Source: an uncultured Erysipelotrichaceae bacterium (GTDB taxonomy: Bacteria > Bacillota_I > Bacilli_A > Erysipelotrichales > Erysipelotrichaceae). From it: 5,198 nucleotides of DNA. Under the pieces are notes generated by a model that was given only the letters and a program-made list of their open reading frames with translations, made no database searches and was not told the DNA's origin. The stretch spans positions 1 to 5,198 of the forward strand of contig CALUZL010000012.1 of the NCBI GenBank assembly GCA_944325295.1, in the 5' to 3' direction. Shown one piece after another: positions 1 through 5,039 of the stretch; positions within the stretch are counted from its first letter, which is position 1, and each line of letters starts with the position of its first letter. Made by a program: the position numbers and the translations under genes.

Positions 1-140
1 AAGGTCTCGATCTCACCTCTGAGAGTATCTTCGCTGTCTAGCGTCTCATCGACATCGGAAACGATCACTTCAAAAGGGATGTTTAAAAGTGAAAGGAGAT
101 CTTTGCGTCTCGGTGAACCGCTGGCTAAGATCAAGCCCAT
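1..140 (-). CDS. maf: Maf family nucleotide pyrophosphatase, N-terminal part (runs off the window)
   Basis: This is the first 46 codons of a Maf-type protein, cut by the left window edge. The translated start contains LASGSPRRKDLL at residues 5-16 and IPFEVIVSDVDET at 21-33. This is the family's N-terminal signature: the S-G-S-P-R-R phosphate-binding segment followed by the SDVDE segment. Maf proteins are cytoplasmic nucleoside triphosphate pyrophosphatases that hydrolyse non-canonical or modified NTPs; some members were first linked to septum-formation arrest. The ATG lies 10 bases inside the end of the upstream nucleotidyltransferase gene, in another frame, and I see no strong Shine-Dalgarno just ahead of it, so translation is probably coupled to that gene. 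Full members are about 190 residues, so roughly three quarters lies outside the window. Identification is firm at family level; the exact substrate (dTTP/UTP type versus m7GTP type) cannot be judged from this fragment. Confidence 0.88.
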   Translation of the reverse strand, partial: MGLILASGSPRRKDLLSLLNIPFEVIVSDVDETLDSEDTLRGEIET

Positions 141-1027
141 AAGTCAAACGGGTATTTACCCATATCTTTGTATTCTTGGATCTTGGCGACAACACCGGGC
201 TTGTCATCCTTGTATGTGACGCCAAACCAACTGTCATCGCTGGTCAGGACTTTGACTTTACATTGGCCTGCCTTGACAAGATCGCCGACATTGTTTGGAA
301 GAAGGGCTTCATACTTGAGCGGATTATTCTTTATACCGTCAGCGATCGTCTCTTTAAAGAGCTCGCCGAGTTTTTCTAAGATCGACGATTTAAAGCCCCA
401 GAAGTTCATCGAAACGACTGTATCGGTATCGACTTCATCTTGACCGACGAAGGCCTTATTGCCTTCTTTGCGGATATCGGTAACTTCTCGGATATCGGTA
501 AGATAGCCGTTTTCTGTCATACAGAAGCCTCTTGTGACCGTACCGTTATCACTCATCGTATTGGCCAATTTGTAACCGGCCATGCAATACTCGTCAGCAT
601 CCTTGCTCTCTTTGAAGAATTCCATGACTTTCATAAAGGAATCACGGCCATAGAAGTCATCCGCATTACAGATGATAAACGGATCGTCTTCTTTGAGTAC
701 GCCTCGGCACGCCAAAAGCGCATGCGTTGTTCCCCAGGGTTTTTCTCTTCCTTGGGGTACTTTTACACCTTCCGGCAGATCGTAAAGATCCTGATAAGCA
801 TAGGCGACATCGACTTTTTTTCTGATCTTGCCGACAAGATTTTTCTCAAAGAGCTCTTCGTGTTCTTTGCGAATGATAAACACTACTTTCTTAAATCCGG
901 CCTGGATCGCATCATAGATCGTAAAGTCGATAATAGCTTCGCCATTATTACCGACAGTATCGATCTGTTTTAAACCACCGTAACGAGAACCCATTCCCGC
1001 AGCTAAAATAACTAATGTAGGTGTCAT
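131..1027 (-). CDS. Sugar-phosphate-type nucleotidyltransferase (NTP_transferase fold)
   Basis: A complete 298-residue cytoplasmic enzyme of the nucleotidyltransferase superfamily that joins an NTP to a phosphorylated small molecule, usually a sugar 1-phosphate, releasing pyrophosphate. Seen directly: the N-terminal nucleotide-binding loop LAAGMGSRYGGLKQ at residues 8-21 (G-x-G-x-R...K pattern); KPWGT at 96-100, the usual base/substrate contact region; NADDFYG at 121-127 with acidic residues expected to hold the metal; NGTVTRG at 161-167; and DSWFGVTY at 265-272 near the end. The length is typical of the stand-alone Bacillota 'nucleotidyltransferase' proteins that lack a left-handed beta-helix acyltransferase domain. 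The start is set by GGGAGG 5-6 bases upstream. It is the first gene of a minus-strand pair and overlaps maf by 10 bases. The fold assignment is firm; the substrate (glucose-1-P, GlcNAc-1-P, a phosphocholine-like group or another) is not deducible here. Confidence 0.9.
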   Translation of the reverse strand: MTPTLVILAAGMGSRYGGLKQIDTVGNNGEAIIDFTIYDAIQAGFKKVVFIIRKEHEELFEKNLVGKIRKKVDVAYAYQDLYDLPEGVKVPQGREKPWGTTHALLACRGVLKEDDPFIICNADDFYGRDSFMKVMEFFKESKDADEYCMAGYKLANTMSDNGTVTRGFCMTENGYLTDIREVTDIRKEGNKAFVGQDEVDTDTVVSMNFWGFKSSILEKLGELFKETIADGIKNNPLKYEALLPNNVGDLVKAGQCKVKVLTSDDSWFGVTYKDDKPGVVAKIQEYKDMGKYPFDLWA

Positions 1028-1030
1028 AAT

Positions 1031-1038
1031 TTCCTCCC
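1031..1038 (-). promoter_or_regulatory. Ribosome binding site of the nucleotidyltransferase gene
   Basis: On the minus strand the sequence reads GGGAGGAA, followed three bases later by the ATG. It is a near-consensus Shine-Dalgarno with ideal spacing and fixes the start at 1027. It is the clearest ribosome binding site in the window. Confidence 0.85.
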
Positions 1039-1050
1039 AAATCTATATAA

Positions 1051-1056
1051 ATTATA
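1051..1056 (-). promoter_or_regulatory. Probable -10 box for the minus-strand nucleotidyltransferase-maf pair
   Basis: The minus strand reads TATAAT at 1056-1051. A start point seven bases on would be near 1044, giving a leader of about 17 bases that still contains the GGGAGG site. The expected -35 position (about 1079-1074, GAACAT) is a poor match. That position overlaps the plus-strand -10 of the phosphatase gene, so two polymerases could hardly bind both at once. Moderate confidence because the -35 is weak and the region is AT-rich. Confidence 0.45.
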
Positions 1057-1069
1057 TATCAAATGAATG

Positions 1070-1075
1070 TATAAT
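1070..1075 (+). promoter_or_regulatory. Perfect -10 box (TATAAT) of the phosphatase gene, placed for a leaderless mRNA
   Basis: TATAAT is an exact consensus -10. Counting its last base as -7 puts +1 at 1082, the A of the ATG chosen for the phosphatase. No Shine-Dalgarno precedes that ATG (the bases between are GTTCC plus T/A). No good -35 is seen 16-18 bases upstream. The box lies only 14 bases from the -10 of the divergent promoter. Confidence 0.55.
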
Positions 1076-1081
1076 GTTCCT

Positions 1082-1801
1082 ATGAGTATCAATTTAGTCA
1101 ACTTTCGTGAGCTCGGCGGTATTAAAACAGAAGACAAAAGGCAGATCAAACACGGTCTGTTTTTCAGGGGTCCGGCTTTAGTGCTCGATAGGCTTGCATA
1201 CGAAGACAAAAAAGAGCTCGATAAGATCGGTTTTAAACACATCATCGATCTCAGAGGCAAAGATGAAGTCGCAAGAGCAGGACAGTTGTATCTACCCGGG
1301 GGCAGTACTTATCATCACATACCGGCGATAACGATTGAAAACGAAATAGCCCATGATGATCTCGATACTTTGGCAAGTGATGAAGCGACGTTTGAAGATG
1401 CCTATATAGCCAGAATCTACAGATCTCTTCCCTTTAGTAACAAAGCATATAAGTTCTTCTTTGAATGTATCAAGAAAGAAGAAGTGCCGATATATTATCA
1501 CTGCAGTGCCGGCAAAGACCGGACTGGTGTCCTGTCATGCCTTTTGGAACTAATGTTAGGAGTTAAAAGAGAAGAGATCTTTAGGGATTACCTTAACTCA
1601 AAAGTGATCTATGAGGATTACTACAAACGCATCTTGAACCTTAAAGAGATCGATCCTTCATGGCTTGTATATGACAGATGGCTTGACGGAACCCTTAAAG
1701 CAATACTCTTAAGATACAAGGACTATGATGATTACTTCTTAAAGGAATTCGGTATTGATCAAAAGATCAGAACTGAGCTCAAAGATAAATATCTGGAATA
1801 A
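1082..1801 (+). CDS. Protein-tyrosine/dual-specificity phosphatase family protein
   Basis: A 239-residue cytoplasmic protein with the cysteine phosphatase signature HCSAGKDRTG at residues 140-149: C141 is the expected nucleophile and R147 the phosphate-binding arginine of the C-x5-R loop. The N terminus carries NFRELGG at 7-13, and FFRGPAL at 27-33 and IIDLRGKDE at 54-62 follow. This order is characteristic of the bacterial tyrosine phosphatase group (Y_phosphatase3-like), whose members remove phosphate from phosphotyrosine and sometimes phosphoinositides. There is no signal peptide or membrane segment. An in-frame ATG at 1067 would add five residues, but the TATAAT falls inside that extension and the NFR.LGG motif normally sits near the N terminus, so 1082 is preferred. 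The gene is divergent from the nucleotidyltransferase gene and no partner kinase is visible. The family call is firm; the physiological substrate is unknown. Confidence 0.9.
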   Translation: MSINLVNFRELGGIKTEDKRQIKHGLFFRGPALVLDRLAYEDKKELDKIGFKHIIDLRGKDEVARAGQLYLPGGSTYHHIPAITIENEIAHDDLDTLASDEATFEDAYIARIYRSLPFSNKAYKFFFECIKKEEVPIYYHCSAGKDRTGVLSCLLELMLGVKREEIFRDYLNSKVIYEDYYKRILNLKEIDPSWLVYDRWLDGTLKAILLRYKDYDDYFLKEFGIDQKIRTELKDKYLE

Positions 1802-1843
1802 ATAAACTCAAAGTAATATAATAAATCCATGAGAAATAAGCAC

Positions 1844-1873
1844 TTGACAAGATATAGTAATAACCAACAGAAT
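1844..1873 (+). promoter_or_regulatory. Candidate promoter upstream of the AGTC tract (TTGACA, 18 bp, CAGAAT)
   Basis: TTGACA at 1844-1849 is a perfect -35. Eighteen bases later CAGAAT at 1868-1873 matches four of six bases of a -10. The predicted start near 1880 would lie inside the AGTC repeat, so the repeat would form the extreme 5' end of a 200-base leader for the surface protein gene at 2080. No better promoter is visible between the phosphatase stop and 2080. The weak -10 keeps confidence modest. Confidence 0.4.
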
Positions 1874-1915
1874 AGTCAGTCAGTCAGTCAGTCAGTCAGT
1901 CAGTCAGTCAGTCAG
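1874..1915 (+). repeat. AGTC tetranucleotide tandem repeat, 10.5 perfect copies
   Basis: Forty-two bases consist of AGTC repeated ten times plus AG, with no interruption. Perfect tetranucleotide tracts of this length are prone to slipped-strand mispairing and are the classic basis of contingency loci (AGTC tracts are known in Haemophilus mod genes, for example). Here the tract is not in frame with the downstream surface protein: that frame has a stop at 2011-2013. An effect would therefore be on transcription or on leader RNA structure rather than on a fused reading frame. On the plus strand the repeat contains no stop in any frame and would encode Ser-Gln-Ser-Val; on the minus strand every frame meets TGA. 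Confidence 0.97.
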
Positions 1916-1968
1916 GATAACTATGTCTTAATAGACTTATTTTCATCATCAAAAGATAACAGTTCACT

Positions 1969-2023
1969 AAAGGACGTTTATTGTAATTGTCAAAACGAAG
2001 ACAAATACAATAAACGTCCTTTT
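1969..2023 (+). terminator. Long hairpin, terminator- or attenuator-like, in the leader of the surface protein gene
   Basis: Arm 1969-1985 pairs perfectly (17 bp) with 2006-2022. After one A.A mismatch, five more pairs (1987-1991 with 2000-2004) close on the eight-base loop AAAACGAA. The base of the stem is its GC-richest part (AGGACG/CGTCCT) and the right arm runs into TTTT, as in an intrinsic terminator on the plus strand. It may end the phosphatase transcript. However, I see no good promoter between it and the ATG at 2080, so transcription of the surface gene probably starts upstream and must pass it, which would make it an attenuator or leader structure. Confidence is high for the structure and moderate for termination. 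Confidence 0.65.
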
Positions 2024-2039
2024 CTGCATTCTTATCTTT

Positions 2040-2079
2040 AAAAAAAGAAAACAAAAAGGGAAAGGGAGAAAGAAAGGAA
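2040..2079 (+). promoter_or_regulatory. Polypurine leader with the ribosome binding site of the surface protein gene
   Basis: From 2040 to the ATG at 2080 every base is A or G except C2052. It contains AGGGAG (2063-2068, about 11 bases before the ATG) and AAAGGAA (2073-2079, directly abutting the ATG). The first is slightly far and the second too close for an ideal Shine-Dalgarno, so either or both may be used. An unstructured purine tract of this kind favours ribosome loading. Confidence 0.6.
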
Positions 2080-4365
2080 ATGAAAAGATTATTAGCAATA
2101 CTGATGTCTATACTCATGGTATGTACATTAGCTATGCCGGTAATGGCGGAAGGTGATAATGGTACAAATAATGAAGCTAAGGTTGTTAATATTAACGGAG
2201 ATGAAACAGAATATGAAACATTAAGCAAAGCTCTATCAAATGCTCCAGCTGGTAGCACCGTCTACCTATTGAAAGATGTGACCCTAACAAATGCAACATC
2301 TACTGTTAATTATGGTATTACATTGAATTTAAACGGTTATTCGATAGATGGCTCCAGTGTAACTAACTCCTCAAAAGGTGTCGTCAGTCTTAGTACAAAC
2401 TATGGTGGTAAACAAGCTGATGACAACACGATGAGATTAACTAATTCAAAAGATACTGGTGGAGAGATCAAGGGTCCATTACCACTTTACTCTAAATCTG
2501 GCAATAGCAAGATAATGTTGCCTTTAGAAATAACTGGAAATATAAGGCTCATCTCTACTATTGATGGCGATTTAGTTAAACTTGAATCATCTTCCTTCTT
2601 GTTATATTCCGACACAGCTGCATCGCTATTCAAAAATGGTATGTTTAGAGTTACAGATGAAGATGGGAAAGATAGGATATACGGGTCGTATGCAAATGCT
2701 ATTGAAAATTCGAGCAATGGAATCGTAACTTTGATGAACGACTATACAGGAACGGATGTTATCAATTCGGGCAATACCAACGGGACACTGGAGCTTGCTG
2801 GGCATAGTTATACATACACCGGACCCACAGAAATGGTTAATGTGAACAATCCTAATATAACATTGACAATTAAAAATGGATCACTTCATTCTACAAATGA
2901 TCAAGCTGTTGGAGCCTCTTTAATTGGTGCTGGTGCAGGCGGATCTAATATGAACAATAGAGGTCTGATTTTGGAAAATGTTATTATGACAGTTGATGGT
3001 AGTGATGTTTATGGAATAGTAACAAACGGTACAGAAACAGGGAACTCAGTTAAATTGATTAATTCCACACTTAATGTTGAGAATGGCTATGGTATATATT
3101 TCCCAAGTTCAGGCGATGTGTTAATTAACAATTCTGTTATTAATGCAAAATATGTCGGTGTACAGATGTGTGCAGGAAATCTGACTGTGAAAGGTGAGAA
3201 TACAAAAATAACTACAACCAACGAGCCGGTCGAAAAGACTACAAATGATGGTGTTATCGCTGATGGCTCCGCGATTTCAATTGTTGAAAGAGATGGATAT
3301 AAAGATCTTGGAACAGTTACGATTGAAAATGGAACATTTGATTCTAAAAATGCCGATGCAGTTAAAACATATAAATTTAATAATGAGAATAAAACTGAAG
3401 AAGAATGGGAAAATGCAAATTATACAGTTGAAGTTTCAGGCGGTTCTTTCTCTTCCGATCCAAGCGAATATGTCAAAGAAGATACGCCGACTGCCAATGT
3501 AACAAATAGTGGTGAAGAAAATCCTTCATTATATGTTATTGGCGAAAAATCGATCCAAGAAGCAGCTAAAGTAGCTGAAAGCGGAGATAAGCTTGAGATA
3601 ACAAATGGTTCCGTTGATCTAACGGGTGTAAAAGAAGGTGTAATCGTAGCCAATGCCGAAGAAAATACACAGGGATCTGTGACTGTCAATGAAAAACCAG
3701 TAGAACCTGGAAAAGAAGTACAAGCTCCGGCCATGCCAGATGCCGAAGAGCCATCTCAACCGTCAGACGATAACGATAAACCTTCATCTTCAAAGCCTTC
3801 TAAAGATGACGAGTCAAATGTAAGTATTGATAGTAAAGACAGTGGTATTGAGGTATTGTTGTCATCATCCTCAAAACAATCGCTGCTTAAAGATCTTGAA
3901 AGTGTAAGTAATCAGATCTTAAACGAAAATACTTTTGATTCAAATGTCATTTCTAAAGAAACAGCTACTAATATCAAGGAAGCGCTGTTAAATGGTGATA
4001 TATTAGATGTTGTTGTATCTTTAGGTACAGACGTGTCAAATGAAGATCGAAAAGTCTTTATGGATAATGATCTTGAAGTCACTAAGTATTTCACCGTCGA
4101 AGTAAATATCGTAAGCGGTGATAAAGTATTAGGCACCATTAAATCACTTTCTAAAGCTCTTGAGATCGAGGTCGATATCGATCTTGAAGATAATCTTGAA
4201 TACTCGGTATACCGACTCCATGACGGAAGTCTTGAGTTTGTCGATATCTTAGAAGATTCAGACAAGGATTCAAGAAACGAGTTCTTCTGTGATCGATTCA
4301 GCGTCTTTGCGATTACCTATAAAGTCAAAGGACACGGCGTTATTGTCAATACGGCGACGAAGTAA
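2080..4365 (+). CDS. Secreted beta-helix-type surface protein with signal peptide; no sortase anchor
   Basis: A 761-residue protein of no recognised specific function. Residues 1-23 form a Sec signal peptide (Lys-Arg, hydrophobic core, VMA then Glu24 as probable signal peptidase I site). Residues about 24-480 are rich in Asn, Gly, Thr, Val and Ile in short alternating strands (for example LTIKNGSLHSTND, VTIENGTFDSKN, VEVSGGSFSS), typical of right-handed parallel beta-helix adhesin-like or polysaccharide-binding proteins. An internal repeat starts at Y45 and again at Y204 (pattern Y...A...G..V.L[LM].D.T, then TLNLNGYSI at 81-89 against TLELAGHSY at 236-244). A Pro/Ser/Asp/Lys linker follows at about 545-580, then a C-terminal domain at 580-749 ending in FAITYK. 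There is no LPXTG-like motif, hydrophobic C-terminal segment, or positive tail, so it is probably secreted or held non-covalently. It is flanked by a hairpin leader and a terminator, so it is probably monocistronic. Function as adhesin or carbohydrate binder is inference. Confidence 0.88.
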   Translation: MKRLLAILMSILMVCTLAMPVMAEGDNGTNNEAKVVNINGDETEYETLSKALSNAPAGSTVYLLKDVTLTNATSTVNYGITLNLNGYSIDGSSVTNSSKGVVSLSTNYGGKQADDNTMRLTNSKDTGGEIKGPLPLYSKSGNSKIMLPLEITGNIRLISTIDGDLVKLESSSFLLYSDTAASLFKNGMFRVTDEDGKDRIYGSYANAIENSSNGIVTLMNDYTGTDVINSGNTNGTLELAGHSYTYTGPTEMVNVNNPNITLTIKNGSLHSTNDQAVGASLIGAGAGGSNMNNRGLILENVIMTVDGSDVYGIVTNGTETGNSVKLINSTLNVENGYGIYFPSSGDVLINNSVINAKYVGVQMCAGNLTVKGENTKITTTNEPVEKTTNDGVIADGSAISIVERDGYKDLGTVTIENGTFDSKNADAVKTYKFNNENKTEEEWENANYTVEVSGGSFSSDPSEYVKEDTPTANVTNSGEENPSLYVIGEKSIQEAAKVAESGDKLEITNGSVDLTGVKEGVIVANAEENTQGSVTVNEKPVEPGKEVQAPAMPDAEEPSQPSDDNDKPSSSKPSKDDESNVSIDSKDSGIEVLLSSSSKQSLLKDLESVSNQILNENTFDSNVISKETATNIKEALLNGDILDVVVSLGTDVSNEDRKVFMDNDLEVTKYFTVEVNIVSGDKVLGTIKSLSKALEIEVDIDLEDNLEYSVYRLHDGSLEFVDILEDSDKDSRNEFFCDRFSVFAITYKVKGHGVIVNTATK

Positions 4366-4384
4366 AAAGACATAAACAAATCAT

Positions 4385-4416
4385 TAAACATAAGAGGAGC
4401 GATCCTCTTTTGTTTA
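4385..4416 (+). terminator. Intrinsic terminator after the surface protein gene, GCGA tetraloop
   Basis: AAGAGGA at 4392-4398 pairs with TCCTCTT at 4403-4409 over the loop GCGA, a GNRA tetraloop. The stem can extend by six A/T-rich pairs (4385-4390 with 4411-4416) after one T.T mismatch. The TTTTGTTT following the core stem serves as the U-rich tail. It lies 19 bases past the stop of the surface protein gene and separates it from the lipoprotein gene. Confidence 0.75.
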
Positions 4417-4417
4417 T

Positions 4418-4423
4418 GGGGAG
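4418..4423 (+). promoter_or_regulatory. Distant GGGGAG site, the only Shine-Dalgarno candidate of the lipoprotein gene
   Basis: GGGGAG ends 19 bases before the ATG at 4443, far beyond the usual 5-10. No purine-rich site lies closer except a weak AAAG touching the start. An in-frame TAA at 4437-4439 excludes a nearby upstream start in the same frame. The gene may be poorly translated, or the site may not be used. Confidence 0.3.
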
Positions 4424-4442
4424 AAAAAGCTAAAACTAAAGT

Positions 4443-5039
4443 ATGAAAAAGCTTCTTGCCATCATTCTGCTTGTATTTGTTTGCGGATGTAGTAAATCTA
4501 TAGAGTATGACTATATGACCTATGTAAACGATAATCCTCCCTTTAACAGCTACGCCTTAGATGAAGAGGACGCCAAAGAAGTCGTAGCTTTTTATGAGTC
4601 TTTTGATCCACTAAAGCACGATGAAGCTAATGAGGCTTATGAACTTGTCGGTATCGGTCCACAGTTTGTAATTTATATTGGTGATGAGGAATATCGACTG
4701 CATTTTCTAAATGAATACGTCTTTATTGACGATAAAGCTTACAAAGCTGAAAACACCTTGGAGAGTATTTGTGACAAGTATGCTAGTAGACGCTACACGT
4801 CGCGATCGATAGATGATTTTGGTGATTATTTTACTTTTGCCTACATCGATCATAATTACACCGATCTTGGAGTGATCGTTGATGATAAAGAGTATGGTTT
4901 TAAAGATGGTGAGATCCAAAGGCTGTTTGTAGAAGAGTTTTTGAATGCGGGCTATACAGAAGTTGAAGCTTTTGATCAAGAGATAGCTATTACCGTAAAG
5001 GTAAGCTATGACAATGGTGATGTGGTGAGACTAAAATAA
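4443..5039 (+). CDS. Small putative lipoprotein of unknown function
   Basis: A 198-residue protein I do not recognise. The N terminus MKKLLAIILLVFVCGC is a lipoprotein signal peptide: two lysines, a hydrophobic core and a lipobox V-C-G-C, so Cys16 would be lipidated and the protein tethered to the outer face of the membrane. Cysteine at the -2 position is less usual than Ala, Ser or Thr. The mature part is acidic and rich in Asp, Glu and Tyr, with two similar strand pairs, VIYIGDEEYRLHF (76-88) and VIVDDKEYGFKDG (144-156), which suggests a duplicated small beta unit. It ends VKVSYDNGDVVRLK. Its start is supported by the signal sequence, not by the ribosome site, which is far away. The reading frame stays open for at least 53 codons beyond the TAA, so this may be the intact front part of a longer gene. 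No function is proposed. Confidence 0.75.
   Translation: MKKLLAIILLVFVCGCSKSIEYDYMTYVNDNPPFNSYALDEEDAKEVVAFYESFDPLKHDEANEAYELVGIGPQFVIYIGDEEYRLHFLNEYVFIDDKAYKAENTLESICDKYASRRYTSRSIDDFGDYFTFAYIDHNYTDLGVIVDDKEYGFKDGEIQRLFVEEFLNAGYTEVEAFDQEIAITVKVSYDNGDVVRLK

Noticed and set aside
440..973. Plus-strand 177-codon frame inside the nucleotidyltransferase gene
   Set aside because: Fully antisense to a gene with clear catalytic motifs; its composition is that of an antisense shadow.
1067..1081. Upstream ATG giving the phosphatase five more residues
   Set aside because: The consensus TATAAT lies within it, no ribosome site precedes it, and the NFR.LGG motif is expected close to the N terminus.
1874..1915. 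CRISPR-like repetition
   Set aside because: It is a simple 4-base tandem repeat without spacers.
1925..1936. Small inverted repeat GTCT-TAAT-AGAC after the AGTC tract
   Set aside because: Only four base pairs with no extension; too short to call.
1829..2041. Plus-strand 70-codon frame that reads the AGTC tract as Ser-Gln-Ser-Val repeats
   Set aside because: It has no ribosome site, its second half is just the translated hairpin, and the best promoter lies inside it, so a transcript from there would lack its ATG. The repeat has no stops on this strand, which creates the frame by chance.
1908..2258. Minus-strand 116-codon frame over the hairpin and the start of the surface gene
   Set aside because: It is antisense to the signal peptide region and crosses a palindrome; no start signal or recognisable motif.
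4423..4453. Direct repeat GAAAAAGCT at 4423-4431 and 4445-4453 flanking the lipoprotein start
   Set aside because: I considered a 22-bp duplication that pushed the ribosome site away from the ATG, but removing it would not leave a sensible in-frame start. Nine A-rich bases may match by chance.
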